Assembly (NCBI RefSeq): GCF_008831285.2
Contig: NC_045142.1
Coordinates: 563,001 to 627,000, forward strand
Length of the DNA stretch: 64,000 nt
Source: Nymphaea colorata
Taxonomy: Eukaryota > Streptophyta > Magnoliopsida > Nymphaeales > Nymphaeaceae
Reading direction: 5' to 3'
In this document: in pieces, positions 26,457-39,819 of the stretch
How the letters are laid out: every line of letters begins with the position of its first letter
Numbering within the stretch: position 1 is the first letter of the stretch
Notes under the pieces: generated by a model
Seen by the model: only the letters and a program-made list of their open reading frames with translations
Databases searched by the model: none
What the model was told of the DNA's origin: nothing
Program-made: the position numbers and the translations under genes

Positions 26457-27370
26457 GTTATTCAGCCATCTAACTAAAATTATTTAATCTATTGTAATGA
26501 ATGATTAAGAGAAAAACAAGGAGAAAATGTGATGTGTATTTTCATCATTTAGTATTAATTCACACCTTTTTCTCTTTGTTTTTATGAAAGGAGAGAGAAT
26601 GTTTACAAAATTCATCTCCAACTTACATGTAATTAACAAAATTGATTGCTATAAGATTGTGATCGACAAATCCATTTCTCACAGTTGCGTTGCTGCGCCA
26701 TTAACTTACAGGAAAATGGGCTCCTGCATGTAGAAGCTACTTGTATGTCATTCAAGCTAGGTTGTTCTCATCTTTCTCCTTGGAAGGTTGTCTATTTTAT
26801 TTCATTAGAAGGAAGAATTTGTACAGCGGAACTCAGTCTCAAGTATAGCATGACTAAGTTAGGTCAGGAATGGATATGTCAATTGCACATAAACTGTGGA
26901 CGGATGTAGACAATATCTGTCTCTTTTCTTCCACCTTTTGTTAGGTCTTAGATTACAGCTCTTCGAATTTGTTGGTGAAATTCATGTAGGACTTCAAATC
27001 AGATACATGAACTAATTCTCTCTCTCTCTCCCTCTCTTTGGCTCTTTTGACTTCTTCCACTTGGTTTTTGGCGATGTTATAGATCTTAGGTAAGCCAAAG
27101 GTCGAATCATTAAGTAGGTCGTAGATAATAATCTGTCAACTATTATCTTTGTTTACACTTTGGTGCTTTACTTGTGGAATAAGCATTACGGTCAATATCA
27201 TCATGTTTCCAGATCCTTCGTTTGTCTTCAACGTGGCGAATAGAAAGACACTTTTTTAGGTAAAGAGACCAAGTTACCACGGCAGAAACTGAATTAGGCT
27301 CATCAACTGCTCGGTCCCCAAATTCTGAAAAAAGTTTTATGACAATAACCTTTATCAATATTCTGAGTTA

Positions 27371-27374
<4 letters not shown>

Positions 27375-27408
<34 letters not shown>
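27375..27408. repeat. (CT)n microsatellite
   Basis: About 34 bases of CT repeat. Confidence 0.9.
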
Positions 27409-27410
<2 letters not shown>

Positions 27411-28321
27411 ATGTAGTGTTTGAGACATATATGCCAGATGATGCTAATGTTGGTCGTATAGAATACAAATGATTTAATCATTTAAATAACATTAAACCAG
27501 GTGCATTGTGACATTGATAGTTAATGAAATCTAGAATTTGTTATGCTGTTGTTGGTCTAGAGAAAGGGTGTTGGTTACAACTTCCAAGAGCCCAGACGAC
27601 GCCTCTGTGATATGTTCAATGACCTTTCATGCTTCCAAAGAAGCATTATTTCGGAAACCAGTTGCCCCATCCTGATTGCTTCTTTCATTATCAAAGGCAG
27701 CAAGCAAATGTCGCACCAAATTTACAGGAAAGCGATTTGGAGAAATTAAGACTCTTCCTTGAATCCACAGGGCTCTCGCGCGATCTGTAAGGTTTATGTT
27801 AGATGAAGTTTTCTCAGATAGGTCGATTAACAATCGGTTGGTTCATATATATATGATTGAATTTGGTATATATGGACATTTAACCAAATTCTGACAGTTT
27901 AAATCAGAAAATTGTTATCGAACTTGATATACATTTGAGGAGTGCATAATTTACTGAAGTCTATAAAAATGTTCGGGGTCAACTGTTTGCTGTTGAATAA
28001 ACAAGTAAAACGATATCTCAAACTGACAGGTACATTATTATATACGTGTGCGCATTAACAATGTTAGGCATTAAAATATGCACGCACAAACACAATTATG
28101 CTTCAATCTGCGTACGTTAAGTTCTTTTAGACCTACTTATTGGAAGATGTCTTTGGGACATTGCCAAAAGCATGGATGATGTATGGTTCACCAATTAGGA
28201 AAAACTGCATCGTATTGCGGAAAAAATTATACCTTAGGCAAATGACAGGAAGTGTTCGTGACTAACTTCCAACTCCAAGAATAGTGGATCTCTTTGACAC
28301 CATCCACCTTTGTGATGAAGG

Positions 28322-28323
<2 letters not shown>

Positions 28324-28388
<65 letters not shown>
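28324..28388. repeat. (CT)n microsatellite with one interruption
   Basis: About 65 bases of CT repeat broken once by CC. Confidence 0.95.
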
Positions 28389-28391
<3 letters not shown>

Positions 28392-30332
28392 CTTGACATC
28401 ATTCTAAAAGAGAAAAGGTATACAATTTGGAATAATGGTTTAATAATGGGTTAAATGGTGTGTACTGTTCATTCTTTTTTGGCAGAGTTCCATTGGATCG
28501 CCATCTTAATTAGCCATCAACTAAAATTTTAACCTTAAAATTTATTAAATGTTACACATCAGCAAACTGAACTCAAGGAAAAGGTTACAATTTTGTTGGT
28601 GCAGCTCAGAGCAAGTCCAAGTGGATTAACCACTTTCTTCTTTGATGAGGATGAAAACCGTCAAGCTTTTTGGTCACGCTGCTACTTGTCGGGCTGGGGG
28701 CATGCATATTTTGCCGTTTCTTGCTCTAATTAGTCCATCTACAAAACCTTGCCTTGACTAAAAGAACGAGGTTCTCGTATATTATAATCTGTGAATTAAC
28801 CATATAGGCAATCAAATCTCTCACAAGAAGAGAATTACCAACCCCACCAAATCAAGCTCACTTTAGCAAAACGCTCTTGAAGAAAGTTCTCAACCCATAA
28901 TAAACTACCATACTGATACACTATCATTTTGCTTTTGTTATCTAAGGTATTAGGTCAAGTATGGGTTCGCACAAAGTATATCTCTTTTGTCGTCAACCTA
29001 CCTTGCTTGCTAAAGATAAGGCCGGAAAATGAAGCAAATACACTGCACAAAGCCTTGCTCAAGCTCCGCATTTACCTCAACCCGAAAGCCCAACTTGGGC
29101 GTCTCACGTGTATTAAACAAGTCGAACTGAAACTTGGCTCGAGAAAACAAGCTACAAGCCGATCACAAGCTGCTCTGCTTGAAAAAATGTACATTCAAAT
29201 TCAGAACTACAAGAAAAAAAATGTTCCATGAATCTTACTCAAGTAGTCGGGGTGCAAATCTCATAATTGTCATCTCTAGCATAAGCCAAACCTATAGGTG
29301 TGCAACCTAAATTTGAAGAGGCATACTCGACGAGTTGAACTCTTTTTGGGTTTTCCTCCAAATTCGTTGCATATTCAATCAATATAAAAGGGTTGACGTA
29401 ATGGGATGAGCCGAGCCATCATTGAAGAAGCCAGGATTCAATTTCCATGGGTATTGTTCTTTGTGAAAGCTGGTTGAGAGTTTATGACTAGGTTTTTTCT
29501 CAGTTGCCCTTCAAAAAGAAGGAAAAAGCACCGCTCTACTCATTTTCAACATCTAAACTTTCACTTCCATTTTTGTCATTTTCCTTCTCTTTGAGCTGAA
29601 ATGAAAACGACGATCTTCGCTGGTGTTTATTGGCATGCATTAAAAAAGGCAACCTTTTTCTCTCCATGCATGTCAATCGTAAATATTATAATCAGAACAT
29701 GCTTTAAAAGCAAGAAAAGATACATGTCAACACCGAAAGTCAGGTCAAGTCTCGTGAAAACCTTATCACTAGCGAAGTCCTTTGGCTTGTGTAGATGTGA
29801 AAATTCTCATCAGAGAAAAACAGGAGACAGAGAGGGAGAGGGAGATAAAAACTTTCAATTCAGTAATTTTTCTTTTCCATAAGAAATTCATACCTTTTGG
29901 TCTCAAGCCCCACTTTTTCCATTCGTTTTCCCACTTCCAAAAGTTCTCTTTCGACATTTGCAGGCCATCGTTACATAGCACCAACGATAGCGCTTCTACA
30001 AACCAACATCAAGACGAATCATACAATTATGCTAGTTGGGTTCTAATAGGGCTACTTGTGTTTTCCCATGCCTATATGCATGTGCATGTATCGTTGAAAA
30101 ATGGGTGTCAGATACGTTGCAAGCGTATAGATTGCTTAAGTCACAAGATTTGCCTTGGTGAAGGGCAGCTCTTCAATTCACTGTGAAATTTGAGCAGTGC
30201 ATGCAAACACTCCACATATCAAGTAGGAATTTGAATAGAACTATACAACAGACGTAATAACGCACCAGGTGAGAAACAAATATGTGCATGTACATAACAG
30301 TAGATGAATCACAAACCTGATCACTGCAGGTT

Positions 30333-32422
30333 TTATGGCAACAAGCTATACTGCTCAGGATCATAGATTCCTGCAATTAGTGCAATGACGACCCACAACA
30401 TGAGAATGCTTAATATAGCAGTCCTGAGGACTTTGTCACAGTGACCACTGTAAGACAATTGGTCAAGCATATATGAATTATCTACGACTTCAACTGAAGA
30501 ATCACTAGGCTGGAGATCCTCATTGGAATCAATAATAGATTGGCAGGTGTGCCTGGCAGTGAGAGCTGAACACTGAGCACATCTACAGCAGCCACCTAGC
30601 AATAGTGGAATTGTTTGTAGGTGCTCAGAGAGAATTTTAATGTACTTGTCCCCTTCAATGTGCAGTTTTTGCCGGGTCACTGGTTTCAGCATCTGAAAAA
30701 GAAAGAACAGTTTCAGAACATCAATCACTTAAAATTATCCAATCCACATGTACAACATGCCAAGTAATCGATATGCACTGCTGAATTTTCAGAGTCAACG
30801 ACCGGGCCAAGTTCCTACAGTAGTAAGGTTCAAATTATTCAATATATAATCAATAGCTAGGTACTAGTTCTGATAATTGCAGTCTTTCGACAGCAAAGTT
30901 GAATGAAATCACCTAAACTAGAATTCTATAAGTTGCCATTGTCAGGTGTTCTTTTATAGCAGTAATTAACTGATAAACGGTATATCAATGTGTGTGTGTG
31001 TCCTTGTATATGGACATTGCCATACCCCCATACCTGTGTGACTTAGGTCATCAGGTACGAGAATACCAGATCCATGTTTGGTTAAGTGCCACTAGGTTAA
31101 CCTGGTTTAAGCCAACCAACCTGCAACATGCCCATGCTCACTAATTGTGAACAAACTTGGGGCCATCGTTAGGCCAGATTCTGATTTAGAAACAGTCAAA
31201 CCTGAACCCAATTGAGCACGTTACATGGGTACTTAAGTCTATGGCAACCAGGCGTGAGATTTTCAGAACTGCAGTTCAAGATATTATACAACACAATCAT
31301 GAATATTTCATGCCTCCAAAGAAAAGGGAAAGACAAAAATCAAGAGTAATAACTGAAAGAAAAAATTTACTTGAATAAATGTCTGTGCCAAAAGTCGGAC
31401 AACTGGAGGAAGCCTTATCACCAATAATGAAGCAAGTCGATTTGGATAGTGGTCTTGCATAAGAGTTGAACAATATTTCATCATTTTCATGGGAAATCTG
31501 AGAGCTGATATCCTTTCACAGTCCAGCACAACAGTAATTCGAGGATCATCCTTGTTCACTAAGTTCATTATTCCATATTCTACTTGGGAAACTGCAAACA
31601 AAAATAAGTGGAAGCAGAATAAGATGTGCCAGTTCAGATGTACTTTCACAATATGACAAGAAGTTTCATAACAGGACATTGCATAAAAATCACAAGCTGT
31701 TTCATAACAAGATAATGCATGCAAATCACAACCTGCAGCTACAACAAGATTATCATGCCTCAGAAAATTTACTAGCTCAAGGTTTTGCAATTTAAGAAAC
31801 GCTGTCATTGCTGAATTTAGTGAAAACACTATTGATCAGAAAGCATACACATGCACATGCACATGCACATACATAATTTTACTTCCAAATAATAAAATAG
31901 GATACTGATAGCAATACCAAATAATTGAATACACAAGAATCCAAGTTAGAAAAGCAACATTAGCCACACCTCATTGCCCAATGAAAAAAGAGAATAAAGA
32001 TGCTAACCTTGCAAAATACAAGAACACAGAAAGGAGACAATGTCGTAAAAGCCTCTAGGACAGACCAAATGTAAGCACTGGACATAAATGCAAGGAGTTC
32101 AAAACACCTAGAGGAAGACAAGAAGACATGCATAAACCAAATAAAATGCAAAAGAATGGCTATAATCAATGACATTAGCAAGCAAATACCGGAAAGAAAA
32201 ATGAAAAAATTAACAGAAGTAAACAAATAAGTGACAAGAACAACCCCACTGGAGTGCAAGACTTTAACAAAGCAAAGAATGTCTATGCATCTGAAGACAT
32301 GAAAAATGCAACAGCAGAAACCATACCAACAGCTTGTGCAAAGCGAGGCCTTTGAGAATTATCCAAGGACAAGCAAGCACATCCCAAGCGAATAATAAGA
32401 CAAGGGCGTAGCTTGACATCAA

Positions 32423-32453
<31 letters not shown>

Positions 32454-35400
32454 CTCAAGTTCCTCTTTGGAGAGAATACGGTATGCTTCCCTCCATTGAA
32501 TAGTTTTTTTTATTGATGAAACAAAGCACAAAAAATCATTGTTTGCAGCAGCATAGAACCTTTGGAGCTCATCCTCATCTATCCTGTAAAAAGTCAACTA
32601 AGTGATTAACAATAAACCACTACTCACCAGAAAAATTTGTGACAATATTTTACAATTATTTGGAAAATTCAGGAGTGTAAGCTTGTTGTCTAAATTATAA
32701 GAACCACTGTGTCATGGAAAAAAAGTACCCATTATAGAATTTATTATCATAAAGTAATCTATCTCCAAGGAGAAACTAATCAATTATTAACTTGTCTGAT
32801 AATCAAAATTGTTGTCTATAGACCACAGACAAACACACCAATACCAAAAAATTGCGGAGAACACCAGTATCAACTCTGAAGTACTGATAGGAAGGACATG
32901 TAAAACTCAAACACTTGACAGGTGAACATTAAATAGATCGACAGAAGCAAAACCATCCACAAAGAGAATGTGGGCTACAACAAAATCAGCTTCTCTAGAC
33001 TCTGGCACACTTGACAGGAGAACATAAAATAGATCGACAGAAGCAAAACCTTACACAAAGAGAATGTGGGCTACAACATGATCAGCTTCTCTAGACTCTG
33101 GCCATATAAAAATTTTGGAAATGGCTTGCAACAAGGAAGCCTGAATCATTAACTAATGGATATTGAAATAGAAAAATTATGTCTATCTGAAACATACTGG
33201 CACTTCTCTGCAGATGACTGAAGTAACTATAGCTACTAACATGTATTTAGGTACAGATGATAACCTTTCTGGAATAACAATTCCCTGCTTCTGAAGTTCA
33301 CCTTTTAGATGTGATAGCCAACTCTCTGGTTCAACAATTTCACCAGTCTCCTCAGCAGTCCTGCAGAACATCAGGATATTTAAAACACCAACAAAAAGGA
33401 GACACCAATAAGACAAAGAGCATTTCACCAACAAGCAGTTTAGATCAAAATTGTCCACATTCCTATAGGAACTTAAAAAGCAAGAAATGTTCTAAACCAC
33501 TGGTGCAACTTTATGTCTACAATAAGTCCTGAAAAGATTAACCCATTAGCAAACGAAAGAAGTTGAAAAGGCCAGGACCCTGTATTTTCCAGATTGTATC
33601 AACTAGCAAGTTGAATTTCAGTAACCTGGAGAGTTGCCACAACCTCAGCAGTTAACAATTTGTTTAGATACACACACACACATATATATATATATATGAA
33701 TGAATGTATGTATGTCCTCGCAACACCTGCATGCATGTTTTACTTTTCTGAAAAATGCATGCACCCCATACCTGTGTGACATAGAATTTCACTGTAAGTT
33801 CAGCCAAAGCATAAATTATAATTAGCACACAATGTTAAATTTTTTCTATGAAATACTGGGAAACAAGTAAAAAATTATTGGTGATAGTTTAAAAATACTA
33901 CAACTAGCCAAAAAGGAGGAAAAAATATATCCAGAATGTACAGTAATATTATTACGATATTTTCCCTTTAATAAAAAACTTCTGCTTATATGTATTTCAT
34001 CCTGTATATTCCTTTTTTTTTCTGTTGATTTTATGAATGTTTTGTCAATATTTTTGCATGAAAATTAGTAAAAAAGTCCATAATTTCTAAATAATTTCTG
34101 AAATTTATATATTTTTAAAGTTTATGCATTTTGAATTTTTCCCAAGGAAATCAAAAATTTCAAAAACTTCTGACAAGAACCCCCAGAACAATTTTCTCAA
34201 GAATGGTGTTTGTGTCTATTCTTGGAAGCCATTGATAGATTTGTAAACCCAGAGTATCAGTTCAAGTCTAAACCATCAATACAGAACAGATGTTTATATT
34301 ACGAGACGTACTCTGAAGAGGCAGAAACTAGGCCATCTGGAGATTCATCCATCATAGAAGTATCGACAGGCTCCACAATGTTTGAAGCTTCATTATACTC
34401 ATCATATTGATCCGTGAATGCTGTTGCTATTGAAAGGAACAACAATGGCCGTGACATTTTCTGACAAAACCAGAATGTGATTGTTAAACATCCAAAAAGT
34501 CTGCAAAATGGGTGGCAAATACAAGAAAAAAAGGTAGAATTATTAGTGCATAGAATAGAACCTTGAAGTGTAGCACAGATGTAAATGTTGACAGAATCAG
34601 GTTGGTATCAAATGAAGAAAATGTCAATGACACAATTCCCACAATTATGAAAGCATTCAGGCAAAAAGGTGCAGAAGGTGTTTTCATCAGAAATATAGAG
34701 TCAAAATGTTAGTCGTAGGCAGTATTGCTGTTATACAGGGGGGTTAGAATAGGTTCTGTAATAATGGGTTGGATCCCCTGTGGACCCAAATCCCATACTT
34801 ATATATATACACTCTTACCCTAAGATTAGGGTTAGGCAAGGTTTAATGACATTAACCTCTCGATGAGAGGCTTATTGGCCTAACAAGCATTAGGAGGGTG
34901 TGTGTGTTTTGTCCTGTGTCATCAGATTTCTAATGCAAGAACCAGAAGTAGCTAACATCTGGTATCAGAACCACCATGACGAGCAAGGAAGCTCTCCCAG
35001 CAACAGAGAACATGAGAAAACAAGCAGATGTCGATCGACAGATGCTGGTGGGACATCTAGACCAGGTCGATAAAAATTACAGCGACCTGGGGCAGAGACT
35101 AACGGATGTGGATGAGAGGATGCAGATGATGATGACGGAGATGTCTGGTATGTTGTGTGAGGTTCTCCACAAGTTTGATGCCAGCAGCTCGCATCAAAAC
35201 ACTCTTGTTCCTCCCCACGAACCAGGTATGAACCCACATGCCCAGCCTTCGTATGAATCTTCTCGATGCAGTGGGGAAAACGTAGGACTACCCAGACTAT
35301 CAAAAATGGACTTCCCTAAATTTTCAGACGTGGATCCCCTCAGCTGGATTTTCAGGGCAGAACAGTACTTTGATTGGCAAAGGATTGCCATGGAGCAACG

Positions 35401-37828
35401 CATTGGGCATGCCGCAGTCCACCTTGAGGGCCCAGCCATACGCTGGTACAGTTGGATCGTTCAGTAGGAAAAACCCAACTGGAACCAATTCATGGAAGCC
35501 ATTACTGTCAGATTTGGACCTTCCGCGTATATTGGTTTTAATGTGGAACTCTCGAAAATTAAACAGCGAGGGACCATAATGGAATATCAAACAGAATTTG
35601 TGGAACTGAGTAATATGGTCAGGAGATGGCCAGTGGAAGCGCTGGTTGGCACATTCATAGGCGGATTGAAAGACAATCTCAGGACAGAAATCCAAGCAGC
35701 ACACTTGCAGACGTTATTGGATGTGTTTGAAATGGCTAGAACCGCAGAAGAGAAATGTTGCAGGATGAACCTGTCAATAAGAGAATTACCCAAGCAGGCA
35801 GCGTGGAAGACTGGTTCCGCACCAGCCCAAGGTGGGACGCAGTCATCTCCCTCCCCAAAAAAGATGGAAGGTAAATCGGTTATGGTAAAGAGGCTAAGCC
35901 CTCGAAGATGGCTGTGTTTTTCAGTGTGAGGAGAGATGGTCACCAGGGCATGTATGCAGAAAACTGCACATGTATTTGGTAGATGAAACAAATGCAGAGG
36001 AGGAGGCGATGTTGCAGGAAGAAGAAAATATAGAACAAGGTGAGGAGGACCCTGCTCCTGAATCAGCAAATAAATTATGTGAAAGAAAATATTTACAGAG
36101 TATTTTACAGAGTACTCACAGTCTCCATTCATCGATTGACAAAAATTAAGCAGACATTATAGAATTGTCATAGAGTCTTATCATGCACATATTAGACATA
36201 GTCTATAAGGACATATCACCTGAACAGAATGAGCATTAGAATAATTCCCTTGTAAATGAAAGAGCTTCTGATTGTCAGGTGTGCACATGAATCGGGGAAT
36301 AGATTATGCAAAAGAACACATTGAAGCAATACCCAAATCACGATTCATATACATTATAAAAATTAAGTAGACACTAGACAAAGAATTTCCATGCATGGGT
36401 TATCCTGTAGATAAAGTGTGACTGACACTAGAACATGCCTGTCTTTAAAATAACACACTAAAGGTAGGAAATTACATCACCTGCAAGCATACATTACAAG
36501 TCGGTAGATATTGAGTTGGTTGGAGATGCAAAAAGTATTCCACCTAAAAATTGCAATTTAAAGCACCTTGACGAATCATCCATGTACATGGGCATTTCTA
36601 TTCAAACCTATTACAGGCCACTCTCATGAAATACTTGAAGTCGCCATATGCACTGACGCTGTTTAGGATCATCAGAATGGTTCATCTCTAGACTATCAAG
36701 TTCTATATCTCAAGCTTTGGAGTAAATTTTAGGAAAAAGCACATCACATCAGACACAACTTCTACTAAGTATCAACAACGAATCTTGTAGGCAAAAAGAA
36801 CAAGAAGCCTAAAAATAGAGTTTCACAATGGTTCGTGCCATCAAGTTCCTATATGTCCATTTGACCAACTCGTGTTTCCTAACAAAGAACATAGAATTTG
36901 CTGATCATACGAACCTGAATATTTTGACCAGCAGTTCAGAACTTAGACCTCACTTGTTCACACCTACAGACTCGTTTTCTTACTTTGCATTTCCTTGTGA
37001 GCTAGACATGTCCTTTTCTCAATTAAAGAGGTCAATTTATGGATTACAAAGAAAAGCTAAGTACAAGTCCAGGCAGACAAGCAGACATGGCAAGAAGAGT
37101 TCGTCGTACAATTTTTGTTCAGGAATTAAGGCCTCCAAACAAACGTCATTTTCAAAAAGTGCCTTTCGCATGTGTATTACCACATGTAAATATGAAGCAA
37201 TGCATTTAGGTTGCTAGACACTAAAAACAAGTAGATTCTTTAGCTCTACCGACACATTTTCAATGCAAGACCAACCTGTGAACCTTCAATCAGAAAACGG
37301 AAAGGTTTCCATCTCCGCAGAAACCGAAATGGAGGATAAGTCAGGAGATATAATCCCTGCATAGCTTGCCACAAGAATGGACACCTTGCTTTGGAAATCT
37401 TCCTAACCACCTCCAGTGCTGCAAGTTTCAACAGAAACGAACCCACTTGAAGAGCAGTTTCTTTTCCAAATTTAGCATGGTCCAATGACATCAAACGTTT
37501 GAAAGTATAGGGTAGCAGTTTCTTTGAAGGAGAGGCAACCGAACATTTCCCTGAGACTTGCTTATTCCTTGAAGAATTTGACAATTCTAAGTTCCCCCTT
37601 TCAGACATTTTCAAAGAATCTTCCGCAACACACCAGATGCCTGATTTCACATTCTCAAATAGTTGGTTTTTGTCATAATCAATCTGTCATTGCAACTAAA
37701 ACCAAAGTATATTCTGACAAGTTATAAGCAATCCATGGCCCTTGTTTATCAACTTGTACCACATACCGGCATCCAAAAAATAGTAATAAGCAGACTGAAC
37801 CTGAGTATTGTTGAGTTTGAAATGTAAC
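30333..37828 (-). CDS. SEC14-like (CRAL-TRIO) lipid-transfer protein, N terminus not resolved
   Basis: Seven exons fit in frame on the minus strand: 37828-37767, 37683-37276, 34460-34312, 33360-33265, 32583-32327, 31591-31371 and 30692-30333. Every junction is GT-AG and the phases agree. They encode at least 516 aa. The first visible exon gives a hydrophobic segment (LRFSLLITIFWMP). The second gives a basic region (PPFRFLRRWKPFRF). Exons 4-7 form a CRAL-TRIO-type domain: IPERIDEDELQRFYAAANND, the conserved EELEAW, DPRITVVLDCERIS, HYPNRLASLLVIRLPP and IKILSEHLQTIPLLLGG. A cysteine-rich stretch and a C-terminal membrane anchor (ILSILMLWVVIALIAGIYDP) follow. Such proteins bind or exchange phosphoinositides and other lipids at membranes. 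The first exon must end one base into a codon; I could not find it. The 2.8-kb second intron contains an antisense LTR-element fossil. Confidence 0.82.
31849..31873. repeat. (ACATGC)n short tandem repeat
   Basis: Four copies of a six-base unit in an intron of the SEC14-like gene. Confidence 0.8.
32911..33102. repeat. 96-base tandem duplication in an intron
   Basis: 32911-33006 and 33007-33102 are near-identical. Both start 'acacttgacagg', share 'aatagatcgacagaagcaaaacc' in pieces, and end 'ctctagactctggc'. The few differences indicate a fairly recent duplication. It lies in the intron between the fourth and fifth visible exons of the SEC14-like gene. Confidence 0.9.
34730..36100 (+). mobile_element. 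Ty3/Gypsy-type LTR-element fossil (5' LTR end and gag region)
   Basis: An LTR-like stretch (about 34730-34957, beginning TG and ending CA) is followed directly by a primer-binding site like that of initiator tRNA-Met (tggtatcagaacc, about 34960-34972). A gag region with a Retrotrans_gag-type domain and a CCHC-like zinc-knuckle area then runs to about 36050. No polymerase region and no 3' LTR were found, so it is a truncated, broken fossil. It is antisense to the host SEC14-like gene and lies wholly inside one of its introns. The age looks moderate: the gag part is still easily recognised. Confidence 0.75.
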
Positions 37829-38159
37829 CTGAAATTTGCAAATTATTTCTGTCAGACAGTATGTTATATCCTACTGTAAACAAATATACCAATTTAACAC
37901 CAGGGAAAAGATGAAACAAAACAACAAAAGTTCACATCTACATCTTTTAGAAAAAGCAATAAAGCTAAATATTAGAAACTTTAGGAAAGCTTTGAAACAT
38001 TGATCTATTTGTATTGTCCCATGTCACAAATTGAATCAAAGCTAACCAATAAAAAAATACAATTTATAGTGGGCCAAGACCATCTGAAAGAACTCTATGA
38101 ATGCCAAATTTAACAAAGATTCTTGCCAAACTTCATAATTAGAAGAACAACAAAGATGA

Positions 38160-38711
38160 TCTCTCTCTCTCTCTCTCTCTAACTCTCTCACACAGACACG
38201 AGTGTGGAAATATGTGCTCTAAAAAGTGCAGAAGGCCTGAAATTAACAAAAATGCACTTGTTTCTCACAAATCTAGTCATACAGACATGCAATAACATGC
38301 AAGCCTAAGATTGCCAAAATCAGAAACAGGTTCAATGCCCAAAAGTGTCTAGTTGGTCCAAGTCAAAAGTGAGAGAGAGAGAGAGAGAGAGAGAATGTGT
38401 GTGTAGTAGTCAATTGACCAAAAAATGGACTGGTCGACTAGTCTGACCAACTAATCAGTGGTATACAAAAAAGATCGGTTGACACCCACCTTGTAGAATT
38501 AGTTTTGATTTTTACTACAAAGATGTGTGCGCACTGCACACATGCACAGAAAAAGAGAGAAGGAAGAGAGCTGAATTTTTGTTCTATGACATGTAAAAGT
38601 CCTGCAATTAACAGCATGCACTTCAAGGAAGTTTGTCAAATCTAATCACAAAAAGACACAAACTGCCAACACACACACACATATACGTCTGGCACTTTAA
38701 GGATGTGATTC

Positions 38712-38743
<32 letters not shown>

Positions 38744-38850
38744 AAGAAGAGAGACAAGGGGAGGAGATATGTGTTCAAAGACATGCAGAAGAGTTTCAAT
38801 TAACAACTTGCACTTTAAGATGTGCCAGGACGTATGATTTTTTTTCCAAC
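38160..38850. repeat. Three degenerate copies of a repeat, each next to a CT/GA microsatellite
   Basis: Related blocks at about 38209-38266, 38574-38628 and 38765-38820 share a pattern like 'tgttctatgacatg', 'gcagaag', 'caattaacaa' and 'tgcacttcaag'. Each is preceded by a CT or GA run (38160-38182, 38371-38394, 38711-38744) or a GA-rich stretch. A further trace (cacaaatctagtcatacaga) recurs near 40252. Possibly an old repeat family; no ends identified. Confidence 0.5.
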
Positions 38851-39819
38851 CAGAAGGTATTTTACCTGAAAAAAGGGTGAAGATTGAAATTGACCCATGG
38901 CGTTTACAACTCCATCAATATCACCCAGAAAAGATTGTCACAACAATGGAGTCTTGTATGCCCGCGCATACTGTTTGTTCTGATGATTCAAGTGAGGCAC
39001 ACTGCTTTCTATTCATGAAGGCTGAGAAGTGCCATTATTTGGTTTTCCCATCCATGCATTACTAGTTGCTGTTTCTTGTGCACGTGATAGGGCAAGATGT
39101 AGCATATTCATTTCAGGAGAAGAGTTATACCTATGATAACTCATCCAACATTAGCTTTTGAGATAAGTCAAGGTGAGGAATACCACCTGAAATGCGATGG
39201 ATTGGGGTGACAATTGCCCCTGGAACTGTTAATGAATTACAATTCAGTGGGGAAACCACGTTGGCTTGTCATGTTATGATATTTCTATTTTCTGTTGGAA
39301 GCCACGGATGATATGTCTCAAACTCCTAAAATTGGCAGGTATTTTTTCCCGTTGGCTGTTATCTGTTTTGGTTGCATTTCTTTTGCAGATTGGCAAGTAT
39401 TATGATGATAGAAGCTACTTGTGTGAGGCTTCTGTTGATACCTTTATGAACTTTGAGATGCTGCTCATGTGACTAGTGGAATAAGATGTTCATATACATT
39501 TAGTCCACAAGGAGATGGAGTAAATAACAGGAAATACTGGGCCATATGAGTCAGAGACTTCTAGTGTCAGCTGGTAGTCTTCAGGAATCAGGGAAAGGTT
39601 GCTACCTGTTCTTTTGGTTCTCCAAAGGAAGACCTGAGTACTAAAGATTCATGCTGCAGTCATGAACAAGATCAATTATCACCTCTAGGAGCATCACAGA
39701 TACTATGCAGAACTGGAGCATTCAGTGGAGCAATTCCTGAAGAATTTATTATGTACTTCCAGTTAAGTGAACCTTATGAATTTCTATTGCTTGATTCATG
39801 CATCAGCTCTCTATCATGA
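38838..39819 (+). pseudogene. Unidentified decayed coding-like region
   Basis: Four plus-strand open stretches with protein-like composition: 38838-39065 (contains PEGILPEKRVKIEIDPWRLQ), 39177-39311 (contains GIPPEMRWIGVTIAPGTVNE), 39389-39472 after a TTTTGCAG acceptor-like site (IGKYYDDRSYLCEASVDTFM), and 39565-39819 (84 codons, contains SPLGASQILCRTGAFSGAIP). The last has no ATG, so a start-based search misses it. They lie in order on one strand but in different frames and without clean donors. This looks like a multi-exon host gene or retrocopy falling apart. I do not recognise the family, and chance open frames cannot be excluded for any single piece. Confidence 0.3.

Larger units (their letters stand above)
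26474..30332. other. Gene-poor spacer downstream of the SEC14-like gene
   Basis: About 3.9 kb of AT-rich DNA without a recognised gene. It holds long CT tracts (27375-27408 and 28324-28388). The 100-aa frame at 28929-29231 lies in a stretch with repeated 'aagctc/ctcgag' words typical of transposon-derived DNA and resembles no known protein. Confidence 0.45.

Noticed and set aside
28929-29231. 100-codon plus frame as a gene
   Set aside because: Sits in repetitive-looking DNA with CTCGAG/AAGCTC words; no recognisable domain or splice partner.
38863-38940. Minus-strand exon with MGQFQSSPFFQ as the first exon of the SEC14-like gene
   Set aside because: Ends in phase 0 while the next visible exon needs one leftover base; joining them runs into a stop. 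It also overlaps a better coding-like frame on the plus strand.
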